The notes: generated by a model from the sequence alone, not told the origin. Shown: positions 14,724 through 22,391, counted from the stretch's first letter. The stretch: 39,415 bases of DNA from an uncultured Oscillospiraceae bacterium (GCA_947626785.1 CANQTO010000021.1:1-39415); one strand, 5' to 3'. Made by a program: numbers and translations.

Positions 14724-14753
14724 ATTTTACTACGGACAGGAGCGGGAGGGCAA
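14724..14753 (-). promoter_or_regulatory. Probable promoter of the antisense membrane gene
   Basis: Minus strand TTGCCC (14748-14753), 18 bp, TAAAAT (14724-14729). The -35 box is only partly consensus. Confidence 0.5.
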
Positions 14754-14788
14754 CACAAACCTATAACTGAGAAAGAAGGCGACAAAAT

Positions 14789-15061
14789 ATGCCGAATGAT
14801 GCTATCCCGCGTATGCGGACCGCGCCGAAGATCGTGGCTGAGCTCAAGGCCCTGGACCCGGAGAGCGAGGTCACAGAGCATTTTGTCCGGAAGCTGGTGA
14901 AAGACGGGCTGTTAAAGGTGACCTGGGCCGGGAACAAGGCTCTGATCAACCTGAATGACGTTCTGGAGCTGCTCCGCGCCGGCAGCGACCGGCCGGAGGC
15001 AGTACAGCCCGTGGCGGAAGGTATCCGCCGGATCGATGAAAGGAGGGCGGTATGGAGATGA
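14789..15061 (+). CDS. Excisionase-like winged-helix DNA-binding protein, 90 aa
   Basis: The stretch ESEVTEHFVRKLVKDGLLK followed by VTWAGNKALINLNDVLELL is the winged-helix pattern of excisionase/MerR-like proteins: a helix-turn-helix, then a GNK wing, then a closing helix. In temperate phages such proteins bend attachment-site DNA and direct the integrase to excision, or act as early regulators. AGAAGG lies before the ATG. The last ten bases overlap the start of the next gene. Confidence 0.65.
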   Translation: MPNDAIPRMRTAPKIVAELKALDPESEVTEHFVRKLVKDGLLKVTWAGNKALINLNDVLELLRAGSDRPEAVQPVAEGIRRIDERRAVWR

Positions 15062-15492
15062 AAGATAAGCCCCGCCTGGCGGAGATCCTGGGTGTGGAGG
15101 TGAGGCAGAAGTTCGCCATTGACGGGTTCGACATTATCGGGGAGTGTTGGATCGACGAGGACGGGTTCATCATTAATAACGGCAATGGGCTTGTTCCAGC
15201 GGCCGTATTGGCCCGCATCATCAACACCCCGGAACTTATCAACCGCGCCGTAAACCTGACGCCGGCGGAGCTGGCGATCTGTAGGGCGCTGGGAGCCCGG
15301 TGGGTGAGCCGGGACAACAGCGACTGCACCGATGAGTGGGTGGACGTATGGTCCGCCAGGCCGGAGCGGAAGGGCACGGTCTGGGACGCCGGGCACGAGG
15401 ATCACCTGGCGGCGGTCAAGGTGGGGCTCTTCCCCAGCCTGCGGCCGGGGGACCTGGCGGAAGTGCCGGAGGAGAGGGAAGCCAAGACGTGA
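15052..15492 (+). CDS. Phage protein of unknown function, 146 aa
   Basis: The first half (LAEILGVEVRQKFAIDGFD, then WIDEDGFIIN and VPAAVLARIINTPELI) and the second half (LTPAELAICRALGARWVSRD, then VDVWSARPERKG and LFPSLRPGD) resemble hypothetical proteins common in early regions of Clostridia phages, but I cannot name a domain. AAAGGAGGGCGG precedes the ATG, and it overlaps both neighbours by a few bases, indicating an operon with coupled translation. Confidence 0.8.
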   Translation: MEMKDKPRLAEILGVEVRQKFAIDGFDIIGECWIDEDGFIINNGNGLVPAAVLARIINTPELINRAVNLTPAELAICRALGARWVSRDNSDCTDEWVDVWSARPERKGTVWDAGHEDHLAAVKVGLFPSLRPGDLAEVPEEREAKT

Positions 15493-16025
15493 ACAAATGC
15501 GGACACAAAGACTGTGTATACAGGATGCGCAAAGAAATAAGCCAAGGGGGCGGCCCGCGCTGTGATTATTTTGGGGTAACAGGCCAGACCAGACTCCGGG
15601 TCATCTCTGCGGGCGCCGGAATGAGCGCCTGGGAAGCGGTCCAGGCCGGGCTGCTGGACCCGGAGGCCTGCCCCCTGTACTGCAAGGGCGACATGGAGAG
15701 CAAAGCCGAGCTCTCGATCATCCGGCCGCGCCAACGGCTGAGACCACACGAGGAGGCAAAACGCCGGGAACTCTATGACCGCGGAATGAGCGACCATCAG
15801 ATCGCGGCCGCACTGGGCGTAAGACCTTCGACCATCTGCGCATGGAGACAAAAGCGGAAGCTGAAAGCCAACTATGACCGAGGCGGGAGGTGCAAACGTG
15901 AATTACGGCTATGTCCGGGTGAGCACCAGGGAGCAGAACGAGGACCGGCAGCTCCTCGCACTGCGGAGGCTGGAGATCCAGGGAAAGAACATCTTCCTGG
16001 ACAAGCAGAGCGGCAAGGACTTTGA
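15489..16025 (+). CDS. Cys-containing protein with HTH, up to 178 aa
   Basis: Starts at GTG overlapping the previous stop (GTGA). The N-terminus NKCGHKDCVYRM and later CPLYCKGD suggest a metal site; residues about 85-122 form a helix-turn-helix like those of small terminase or resolvase tails (LRPHEEAKRRELYDRGMSDH, QIAAALGVRPSTICAWRQKR). The frame stays open into the next gene and ends at 16025, giving an unusual 128-bp overlap; the last 40 or so residues are Gly/Pro/Arg-rich and look like out-of-frame reading of the resolvase, so either the tail is not conserved or a stop has been lost. The role is unknown. Confidence 0.65.
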   Translation: MNKCGHKDCVYRMRKEISQGGGPRCDYFGVTGQTRLRVISAGAGMSAWEAVQAGLLDPEACPLYCKGDMESKAELSIIRPRQRLRPHEEAKRRELYDRGMSDHQIAAALGVRPSTICAWRQKRKLKANYDRGGRCKRELRLCPGEHQGAERGPAAPRTAEAGDPGKEHLPGQAERQGL

Positions 16026-16506
16026 GCGACCGCAGTGGAAAAGAATGGTGCGCAGGCTGAGAAGCGGGGACGTGCTCTACATCAAGAGCATCGACCGGAT
16101 GGGCCGCAACTATGACGAGATCTTAGAGCAGTGGCGCTTTCTGACCAAGGAGAAGGGCGTGGACATCGTGGTGCTGGACATGCCCCTGCTGGATACCCGG
16201 CGGGGAAAGGATCTGATCGGCCAGCTTATCTCCGACATCATCCTGCAGTTACTGAGCTATGTGGCCCAGACAGAGCGGGAGTTCATCCGGCAACGCCAGG
16301 AGGAAGGGATCGCCGCGGCCAAGGCCCGGGGCGTCCGCTTCGGGCGGAAAGCGAACCCCGTGCCCGTCAATTTCAACGACGTGATGGAACGATGGGACCG
16401 CAGGGAGATCTCCGGGACCAAAGCCGCAGAGCTGTGCGGCCTGCCGCTGAGCACTTTCCTCCGGAAGGCGAGGGCGGCCATGGAAGGGAAAAAGGAGGAG
16501 CTATGA
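15898..16506 (+). CDS. Serine recombinase/resolvase, 202 aa
   Basis: Small resolvase/invertase-type serine recombinase. GTG at 15898 gives MNYGYVRVSTREQNEDRQL with catalytic Ser9; GGGAGG precedes it. The catalytic domain continues with LYIKSIDRMGRNYDEIL and the long helix REFIRQRQEEGIAAAKARG, then RFGRKANP and a C-terminal HTH (SGTKAAELCGLPLSTFLRKA). It could invert or resolve DNA; integration is most likely by the tyrosine integrase, so this is an accessory recombinase. An in-frame ATG at 15874 would add eight residues. Confidence 0.93.
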   Translation: MNYGYVRVSTREQNEDRQLLALRRLEIQGKNIFLDKQSGKDFERPQWKRMVRRLRSGDVLYIKSIDRMGRNYDEILEQWRFLTKEKGVDIVVLDMPLLDTRRGKDLIGQLISDIILQLLSYVAQTEREFIRQRQEEGIAAAKARGVRFGRKANPVPVNFNDVMERWDRREISGTKAAELCGLPLSTFLRKARAAMEGKKEEL

Positions 16507-16718
16507 ACTGGTTCGTTATACAGGAGAACATCATGCCGCCGGAGGAGGAGCCGTGGTGGATCAATGTGGGGCAGACGCGCTACAACACTGCGGAGGAGGC
16601 CAAGGCGTACTTTGAGCAGCTGCCAGAAGAGGAGCGGAAGCGCTGCCGGGTGGCGGAGGCCTACACCGTCACCGTCTCGCAGACGAAATACCGGGACATC
16701 CGGAAACCAAGAAGATAA
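16503..16718 (+). CDS. Small phage protein, 71 aa, unknown
   Basis: MNWFVIQENIMPPEEEPWW, then VGQTRYNTAEEAKAYFEQL, then YTVTVSQTKYRDI: a compact alpha/beta protein without recognised domain. ATGA overlaps the resolvase stop; the ribosome site AGGAGG lies inside the resolvase end, so translation is coupled. It ends 13 bases before the next gene. Confidence 0.8.
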   Translation: MNWFVIQENIMPPEEEPWWINVGQTRYNTAEEAKAYFEQLPEEERKRCRVAEAYTVTVSQTKYRDIRKPRR

Positions 16719-16731
16719 GGAGGAAAACCAT

Positions 16732-17100
16732 ATGGAAAAAACTAACCGGGACAGCATCCTGTCCATGGCCCAGGGGGCGATCCAGGAGCGGGTCGATTAT
16801 GAGGTCGGCAAGTGCATCGACAACATCCTGGACCTGAACACCAAGGCGGACGCCAAGCGCAAGATCACCATCACGCTGGAGCTGCTGCCGGACGCCGACC
16901 GGAAGCGGATCAGCATCTCGGCAACGGCCAAGTCCACCCTGGTATCCACGGCGGCGGTCAGTACGGCGATGATGCTCACCACCGACGGCAACGGGGAGGT
17001 CGTAGCGGTGGAGATGGTGCCGCAGATCCCCGGTCAGCTGGACATGAACGGCAGAGAACAGACACAGCCGAAGATCCTTCGGCTGGTCAATCAGAATTAA
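16732..17100 (+). CDS. Phage 'replication terminator'-type protein, 122 aa
   Basis: SILSMAQGAIQERVDYEVGK, then KRKITITLELLPDADRKRIS, then a small beta-rich part ending PQIPGQLDMNG. This matches a widespread Firmicutes phage family whose members are annotated as replication terminator protein, although the biochemical role is not established. AAGGAGG precedes the ATG. It forms a conserved-looking pair with the next gene, 15 bases downstream. Confidence 0.7.
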   Translation: MEKTNRDSILSMAQGAIQERVDYEVGKCIDNILDLNTKADAKRKITITLELLPDADRKRISISATAKSTLVSTAAVSTAMMLTTDGNGEVVAVEMVPQIPGQLDMNGREQTQPKILRLVNQN

Positions 17101-17115
17101 AAGGAGGAAATACCC

Positions 17116-17835
17116 ATGCTTCAGAAAGCACTTGAGTATCTTGTTGGCCTGAAGGACAACAAGACCTATGAGATCGGGGGCAAGACCTGGAGCGACCACC
17201 CGCTGAACCTGATCGAAGAGAGGAAGAAGTACAGGGGAGAGCTCCAGTTCGGGAGCCTGGACGCCATCGTGCAGATGGTCCGGCAGGAGCTGGCGGACTA
17301 CGACGGAATCCTCCCTCTCTACATCCAGGTCAAGGACCCCAAAATCGTGCGGGTGTTCACCCGGCCGGATGAACTGGAGGAGAGGGTCTTCCCGTACTGC
17401 GCCGTCTGCGACGACGTGGAGTTCAGGCCGGGATGGAGGGAGCAGGACAACGCCATTATCGAGCTGCGGAGCCGCTTCCTGCCGACGGAGGACACGGACT
17501 ACCTGCTCAACCTGATCTCCCGGATCAACAACGACCAGGGCGTCCAGACTACGGACAACGGGGTGAGCCAGACGGTGGTAGCCAAGCAGGGCGTCTCCCT
17601 GGTGGGCTCTGAGACCGTCAAGCCGCGCCTGCTGCTCCAGCCGTTCCGGACCTTCCGGGAGGTCCCTCAGCCCCAGAGTGAGTTCATCCTGCGGCTGGAC
17701 GAAAACGGCAGAGTGGGCCTATTTGAGGCCGACGGTGGGATCTGGAAGATGGAGGCCAAGGACAACATCAAGAACTACTTCCTCCAGGCCCTGGAGCGGG
17801 AGGTCAAGGAAGGCACCGTCCTGGTGATGGTGTGA
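17116..17835 (+). CDS. Conserved phage protein, 239 aa, DUF2303-like
   Basis: Begins MLQKALEYLVGLKDNKTYEI, with HPLNLIEERKKYRGELQFGS and an all-alpha/beta body. The segment order (short N-terminus, target-like ELQFGSLDAIVQMV, then EFRPGWREQDN and LFEADGGIWKMEAK) and its position after the replication-terminator-like gene resemble DUF2303/YfdQ-like phage proteins, whose function is unknown. I am not sure of the family. AAGGAGGAAA precedes the ATG. No terminator precedes the repeat that follows. Confidence 0.7.
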   Translation: MLQKALEYLVGLKDNKTYEIGGKTWSDHPLNLIEERKKYRGELQFGSLDAIVQMVRQELADYDGILPLYIQVKDPKIVRVFTRPDELEERVFPYCAVCDDVEFRPGWREQDNAIIELRSRFLPTEDTDYLLNLISRINNDQGVQTTDNGVSQTVVAKQGVSLVGSETVKPRLLLQPFRTFREVPQPQSEFILRLDENGRVGLFEADGGIWKMEAKDNIKNYFLQALEREVKEGTVLVMV

Positions 17836-17861
17836 TACCCGGCAGAGCGGGAGCAAAAAAA

Positions 17862-17968
17862 CCCCAGCGAAGGAAATCCCTTCGCTGGGGAGAGGAGGCA
17901 GAGCGGAACGGATGAGCCTTCCCGATTGCGGGGAAGCGAAGGATGTGGAGCTTCTGCCGACGAAATGG
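17862..17968. repeat. Structured intergenic element, copy C (inside the prophage)
   Basis: Hairpin of 12 perfect pairs (CCCCAGCGAAGG with its complement, 5-nt loop, 17862-17890) directly followed by the tail module of copy A: GAGGAGGCAGAG, GAGCCTTCCCG, GGGGAAGCGAA and GGAGCTTCTGCCGACGA all recur in order. A run of seven A precedes the hairpin, so on the minus strand it is a terminator with seven T. Another hairpin, GGCCG..CCCG/CGGG.CGGCC, follows at 17967-17992. The rest of the 233-bp gap (17993-18068) shows no gene and contains the next ribosome site. Confidence 0.7.
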
Positions 17969-18068
17969 CCGCCCCGCTGCCACGGGACGGCCCAGGAAAA
18001 TGTGAGTCAAACAAATCCTGTGAGGTCATTGTACCAAACAGGGCCGGAAAAATCAATAGGAGGATTGT

Positions 18069-18422
18069 GTGAACACTCTGGAAAAGTGCGTCGAGCTGAT
18101 CGAGGGTCAGCAGAAGGGCATAGAGGGGACCGCCCCATGGGTGGTGGGTGAGCAGTTGAAGGAGCTGCTGTGGGCCGAGCCGGAGCTGGCCGGGACGGTG
18201 CTGAAGGACCTGGAGGGGCCCGGGATGGGCCTGGCCGACTGCGAGAAAAAGATCAAGGCCGAGGCGGACAGGGTCCGAAGGGGGAATTTCGCCTATGTTT
18301 CCCCGGCCCGGGCCGAGGAGCTCATCCGGGCGTTCTACGGTCTGCCGGAGCGGGGCAGGAAAGCCGCGGCACCGGGGAAAGCGGCCGGTGGGAAGATCCT
18401 GGACCTGGCGGACTTCCTGTAA
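18069..18422 (+). CDS. PcfK-like protein, 117 aa
   Basis: MNTLEKCVELIEGQQKGIEG, then WVVGEQLKELLWAEPELAG and ADCEKKIKAEADRV, followed by the phage/plasmid PcfK signature ending in a short C-terminal helix (GGKILDLADFL). PcfK was named in the conjugative plasmid pCF10 and almost always precedes PcfJ; its role is not established. GTG start with AGGAGG upstream. It lies 12 bases before pcfJ. Confidence 0.85.
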   Translation: MNTLEKCVELIEGQQKGIEGTAPWVVGEQLKELLWAEPELAGTVLKDLEGPGMGLADCEKKIKAEADRVRRGNFAYVSPARAEELIRAFYGLPERGRKAAAPGKAAGGKILDLADFL

Positions 18423-18434
18423 GGAGGCGGCAGG

Positions 18435-20315
18435 ATGAAAGGAAACGACTGGACAAGGGCCATGGAAGAGGCCCTGCCGGAGAAGCCGGGATTTGACCCG
18501 GAGGAAATTGCCAGAGACTGCGGCTTGGACATGGAGCTCATTATCTACCGGCGGGAGAGCATGTATAAGACGCCGGCCTTCGAGGGGATGCTGATCACCC
18601 CGGAGGACAGGGAAAGAGACAGGAACAGGCCCAGGGGCTGGGGCGCCATGTGCATGTGCACGGCCTGCGATTCGGAATTCGCGGCGGGCTATGCCTCGGG
18701 CACGTCATACGACGGGGAGAACTTCTCGACCGGGATCTATCAGATCATCGGAGAGGACGGGCAGCCGTACAGCGGCTATGCGGAGAGGGACACGGTCGAG
18801 GCGGTGGCCTTCGAGGAGGGCGAGACGGTGACCTGCCCGATCTGCCTGGCGGACGGCGAGCTGATCCGGTCCAAGCGCCTGAGCAAGGGGAGAACCTACG
18901 CTATGACCGTGGTCACGCTGGAGGAGATCAACGGGGCGGCGGTGCTGATTTGGTGGCTGATGCGAAAGCACTTTGAACAATACGGCTGGGCCGGCCTGGA
19001 GGTCAGGCCCAGAGAGGCGATCGCCGTGGCCCCGGGGGGAAAGCTGGTCCGGTTCACGCACACAAAGTACAGCGAGTGCGGCGAGTCCCCGGAAAAGGAA
19101 TGGCGCAGGGCCCAGTTGAACGACCCGGAGCTCATCCCGTTTTACTCGGCGGAGGACGGGAGACCGGGGCGGCACACGATAGGCACGTACTACATCGGGG
19201 ACAGGCTGCCGGACCTGGAGGGCACCACCGGAGAGAAGACGGGGCTGGTGGAGTACCTGAGCTGCGGGGGCATATACGCCTTCAAATACCTGGACATCTG
19301 GACAAAGCACCGGAACATCGAGAACCTGGTGAAGGCTGGGCCGCGCTGGGCAAAGCTGGTGAAAGAGGACATTAAGGAGCAGCTTGACAGAGACATCACA
19401 TACAACATGAGGCCGCTGCACCTGACCCTGGACTGGATAGACTGGAGCAAGATGCGGCCCCACGAGATGCTGGGGCTGAGCCGGGAGGAGTTTCGGAGCG
19501 AGGACCACTTCTGGACCTTGCAGGAGATCATGGCCTTCTACGAGGCGCGGCAGTATGCGGAGGTGACCGGGGAGAGATTCCTGGAGTACGAAAAGATGTT
19601 CGGTATCCACGATACCTTAAAACTGCTGATGATGGATCTGAAGCGGACGGGATTTTCGACTGCGGACAAGCTGGCCCGGTATCTGGCAAAGCAGCAGTAT
19701 ATCAGTCAGGAGACCAAGGTCACGACTTACGAGGACTACCTGGACATGATGTACCGCCTGCGGCCGGAGCGGGTGACCGTGGAGATGCTGCGCCCGCCGC
19801 ATCTGGCGGAGGCGCACGACCGGATGATGCAGACGGCGAAGATGTGCCGGGACGAATTCAAGGGAGAATTTGCCGAGCTGAAGATCCGATACAAGCCCTT
19901 GGAGTGGAGCGACGGGGAGCTGTGCATTGTAGTGCCGGCCTCCAACCAGGATCTGATTCGCGAGGGCGCGGTGCTGGACCACTGTGTGGGCAGCTACGGA
20001 AAGAAGCACACGAGCGGAAGGCCGGTCTTTTTCGTGCGGCATGCCCGGAGGCCGGAGCGGAGCTGGTACACCCTAAATGAGGACATGACAGTGTTTCCGC
20101 CGAGGCGGATCCAGCTGCACGGGTACAAAAACGAGTGGTACAAAACCCGGCAGGGGTACGGCGGGCACATCCCGCGGAAGGTGCTGGACTTTGTGGAGCG
20201 CTGGGAGCGGGAGGTCCTGCTGCCCTGGACGGCGGAGGAACGGAAAAAGGCGAAGGCGGCCGCTGAGGAGGCCGGAGCCGCAGGAGAGACAAAGAAGGAG
20301 GTCAACGCGGCGTGA
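18435..20315 (+). CDS. PcfJ-like protein, 626 aa
   Basis: Long protein with an N-terminal cysteine cluster suggesting a zinc site (C73, C75, C78 in MCMCTACDS; C134, C137 in TCPICL), a helical middle and the PcfJ signature near residue 510-550: GAVLDHCVGSYGKKHTSGRP then FFVRHARRPERSWYTL. PcfJ-type proteins occur in conjugative plasmids and phages with PcfK; their biochemical activity is unknown. The basic C-terminal tail is rich in Lys/Ala. AAGGAGG precedes the ATG, and the stop overlaps the next gene's GTG. Confidence 0.88.
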   Translation: MKGNDWTRAMEEALPEKPGFDPEEIARDCGLDMELIIYRRESMYKTPAFEGMLITPEDRERDRNRPRGWGAMCMCTACDSEFAAGYASGTSYDGENFSTGIYQIIGEDGQPYSGYAERDTVEAVAFEEGETVTCPICLADGELIRSKRLSKGRTYAMTVVTLEEINGAAVLIWWLMRKHFEQYGWAGLEVRPREAIAVAPGGKLVRFTHTKYSECGESPEKEWRRAQLNDPELIPFYSAEDGRPGRHTIGTYYIGDRLPDLEGTTGEKTGLVEYLSCGGIYAFKYLDIWTKHRNIENLVKAGPRWAKLVKEDIKEQLDRDITYNMRPLHLTLDWIDWSKMRPHEMLGLSREEFRSEDHFWTLQEIMAFYEARQYAEVTGERFLEYEKMFGIHDTLKLLMMDLKRTGFSTADKLARYLAKQQYISQETKVTTYEDYLDMMYRLRPERVTVEMLRPPHLAEAHDRMMQTAKMCRDEFKGEFAELKIRYKPLEWSDGELCIVVPASNQDLIREGAVLDHCVGSYGKKHTSGRPVFFVRHARRPERSWYTLNEDMTVFPPRRIQLHGYKNEWYKTRQGYGGHIPRKVLDFVERWEREVLLPWTAEERKKAKAAAEEAGAAGETKKEVNAA

Positions 20316-21343
20316 ACGAGTTGCAGACGGTGGAGGCCGGGAGCGTGGAGGCGGTGCGGACGCCGGAGATCATCGGCGCGGAGATCCGGACGCTGACCCA
20401 GCAGGGGCGGTGTATCACGCTGCTGTACAGTATCGAGATCGGCCGGAGGCTGAAGGAGGCCAAGGCCCTGCTGGAGCACGGCGAGTGGCTGCCCTTCCTG
20501 GAGCGGGAGACGGATTTCTCCAGCTCCAGCGCGGCCCGGTACATGAAGGTCTACGAGGAGTACGGGTCGGCCCAGATCAGCATTTTCGGGGAGACAAATT
20601 TCCCAACGTTGGGAAATTTGAGCGTTTCCAAGGCCCTCCAGCTGCTGGCGGTCCCCGCCGAGGAGCGGGAGGAGTTCGCGGAAGAGCACGATGTGGAGCA
20701 CATCAGCGCCCGGGACCTGGAGAAGCTGCTGAAGGAAAGGGCGGAGGCCCAGGAGGAGGCCGCGAGGGTCCGGGAGGAGCTGGACCGGGAGCGAGAGGAC
20801 GCCGAGGGCGCGGCGATGGAGCTGGACCGGCTGCGGGAGGAGAACCGGGAGCTGAAGGCCCGGCCCGTGACGGTGATGAAGGAGCGGGACGAGGAGGCCA
20901 TCGAGGAGGCCGCCCAGGCGGCCAAGGCGAAGGAAGCAGCGGAGTGGGCGGTAAAAATGACCGAGGCGCAGAAGAAGCTGGAAAAGGCCAAGGCCAAGGC
21001 CGAGAAGTACAAGGCCGAGGCGGAGAAGGCCGCCGGCAGCGCCCAGGAGCAGTTTGACGCGGCCCGGAAGGAGGCCGAGGAGAAGGCCGCCGCCGCGGAG
21101 AGGGAGGCGGCCCAGGTCCGGGAAGAGCTGGAGCGGGCCCGGAAGGAGCTGAGCCTGGCCTCCCCGGAGGCGACGGCCTTCAAGCTGCGCTTCGCCCAGA
21201 TCCAGGAGGATTTTCAACAGCTTTTCCAGACCCTGGAGCAGCTGGGAACGGGTTCGGAGCTGGGGCAGAAGCTGACAAAGGCCCTGGGGGCCCTGCTGGA
21301 GCAGATGGCCGGGCAGCTGAAAGAACTGGAGGCAGACACATGA
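20312..21343 (+). CDS. DUF3102-family coiled-coil protein, 343 aa
   Basis: The N-terminal 130 residues match the DUF3102 pattern: LTQQGRCITLLYSIEIGRRL, KEAKALLEHGEWLPFLE, then the ParB-like helical segment SSSSAARYMKVYEEYG and VSKALQLLAVPAEEREEF. Residues 135-290 are a long charged coiled coil (many EAEKAA/REEL repeats), followed by a short globular end. The family is common in phages near replication genes; function unknown, DNA-binding likely. GTG overlaps the PcfJ stop. A 26-bp perfect palindrome lies in the coding sequence. Confidence 0.85.
   Translation: MNELQTVEAGSVEAVRTPEIIGAEIRTLTQQGRCITLLYSIEIGRRLKEAKALLEHGEWLPFLERETDFSSSSAARYMKVYEEYGSAQISIFGETNFPTLGNLSVSKALQLLAVPAEEREEFAEEHDVEHISARDLEKLLKERAEAQEEAARVREELDREREDAEGAAMELDRLREENRELKARPVTVMKERDEEAIEEAAQAAKAKEAAEWAVKMTEAQKKLEKAKAKAEKYKAEAEKAAGSAQEQFDAARKEAEEKAAAAEREAAQVREELERARKELSLASPEATAFKLRFAQIQEDFQQLFQTLEQLGTGSELGQKLTKALGALLEQMAGQLKELEADT
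20595..20620. repeat. 26-bp perfect palindrome inside the DUF3102 gene
   Basis: CAAATTTCCCAAC joined directly to its exact reverse complement, encoding NFPTLGN. It is AT-richer than the surrounding coding sequence. Confidence 0.85.
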
Positions 21344-21507
21344 AACAAGAGATCGTCCTGTGCCCACGGTGCGCTGCGGTGTACAGGGCGGGATATCAGC
21401 TGCGCGAGAGCGACAGCGGAGCGGCGGGAAAACGGGAGTGCGCTCAGTGCAGTATGAAGGGGTACTTCCCCCGCTACGAGCTGACAAAGAAAGGAGCGGG
21501 AACATGA
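21340..21507 (+). CDS. Small zinc-ribbon-like protein, 55 aa
   Basis: MKQEIVLCPRCAAVYRAGYQ and later ECAQCSMKGYFPRY give two CxxC pairs 26 residues apart, typical of a zinc ribbon. The ATG overlaps the stop of the DUF3102 gene (ATGA) and its own stop overlaps the next ATG, so it is part of one coupled operon. Function unknown; a nucleic-acid-binding accessory role is plausible. Confidence 0.8.
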   Translation: MKQEIVLCPRCAAVYRAGYQLRESDSGAAGKRECAQCSMKGYFPRYELTKKGAGT

Positions 21508-22073
21508 CTTTGCCGAAGATGATCTGGAACTGGTTTTGCAGACGTGAGAACCGGCTGCTGCCGCTGCTGTTTGCCCTGATCTGGGCGCTGGTGATCCTGC
21601 TGGGCTGCCGGGTGCAGCAGCGGGACGTGGCCCTGGCCGAGACCAGAGGCCGGGAGGCGGCCCTGGAAGAGCTCAGCGCCGCCGTGGTGGAGCCGGAGGA
21701 CCCAGCGCCGGCCGAGGACAGTGAGGCTAAACTGCTGGCCCGGATGCTCTACGGCTACTATCAGGCCGGGGCCACAAGGGCAGATCAGTGGGAGCTGATC
21801 GCCTGGGTGGCCGTCAACCGGACGGAGGCGTCCCTATGGCCGGAGGAGCTGCGGGAGGTGCTGCTCCAGCCGGAGCAGTGGCAGGGTTTTTCGGAGGGAA
21901 ATCCGATCTTGCAGGACATCCTGACGGTGGCCGAGAATGTGCTGGAGGTCTGGCACTCCGGCGGGGCCCGGCCCCTGGCCCCGGAGTTTGTGTATCTGGC
22001 CCAGAGCGGGAGCCGGACACAGGCCCGGACCGAGTACATCGAGAGCGGGACTTGCCGCTATGTAGAGAGGTGA
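21504..22073 (+). CDS. Membrane-anchored SleB-like protein with changed catalytic Glu, 189 aa
   Basis: One N-terminal membrane segment (LLPLLFALIWALVILLGC, residues 18-35), a Pro/Glu-rich linker, then a Hydrolase_2/SleB-like domain: LLARMLYGYYQAGATRADQW, then LIAWVAVNRTEASLWP and LLQPEQWQGFS. In active members of this wall-hydrolase family the equivalent of YGYY is usually YGEA with a catalytic Glu, so this copy looks catalytically altered. It is not in a lysis position but among early genes; a role in entry, exclusion or wall binding is possible. ATG overlaps the previous stop. Confidence 0.65.
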   Translation: MTLPKMIWNWFCRRENRLLPLLFALIWALVILLGCRVQQRDVALAETRGREAALEELSAAVVEPEDPAPAEDSEAKLLARMLYGYYQAGATRADQWELIAWVAVNRTEASLWPEELREVLLQPEQWQGFSEGNPILQDILTVAENVLEVWHSGGARPLAPEFVYLAQSGSRTQARTEYIESGTCRYVER

Positions 22074-22079
22074 AAGACC

Positions 22080-22391
22080 ATGAACGAGATCGGATATGAC
22101 AAGAGGAAGGCCGTGTATGAAAAGGCGATTTGCCGGTGGGGGAACGAGGCTCAGATCCTGATGGTCATCGAGGAGATGAGCGAACTGACCAAGGAGCTGT
22201 GCAAGTGTTTCCGGGGCAAGGGAGACAGGGACGCCATCGCAGATGAGACGGCGGACGTGACGATCATGCTGGAGCAGCTGAGGCTCATCTTCAACAACAA
22301 CGACGAGGTCTGTGAGCACATAGACCGGAAAGTCCTCCGCACGGCGGACCGGCTGGGCATGGACCTGGACAGTCTGCTGGGCGGGGAATGA
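22080..22391 (+). CDS. MazG-like NTP pyrophosphohydrolase, 103 aa
   Basis: All-alpha NTP pyrophosphatase fold: the metal motif EEMSEL (E31, E32, E35) and the second motif DETADV (D55, E56, D59) are correctly spaced for the MazG/dUTPase superfamily. Such phage enzymes hydrolyse (d)NTPs or alarmone-type nucleotides, sanitising pools or altering stringent signalling. The ribosome site AGAGG lies before the ATG, six bases after the preceding stop. A strong hairpin follows. Confidence 0.85.
   Translation: MNEIGYDKRKAVYEKAICRWGNEAQILMVIEEMSELTKELCKCFRGKGDRDAIADETADVTIMLEQLRLIFNNNDEVCEHIDRKVLRTADRLGMDLDSLLGGE

Noticed and set aside
15898-16506. Serine recombinase as the integration enzyme
   Set aside because: The tyrosine integrase lies next to the tRNA and is complete; the small resolvase lacks the long C-terminal region of large serine integrases.
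19994-21505. 503-codon leftward frame opposite PcfJ/DUF3102
   Set aside because: Complement of a coiled-coil gene, giving Leu/Arg/Gly runs; no ribosome site and conflicts with coupled rightward genes.
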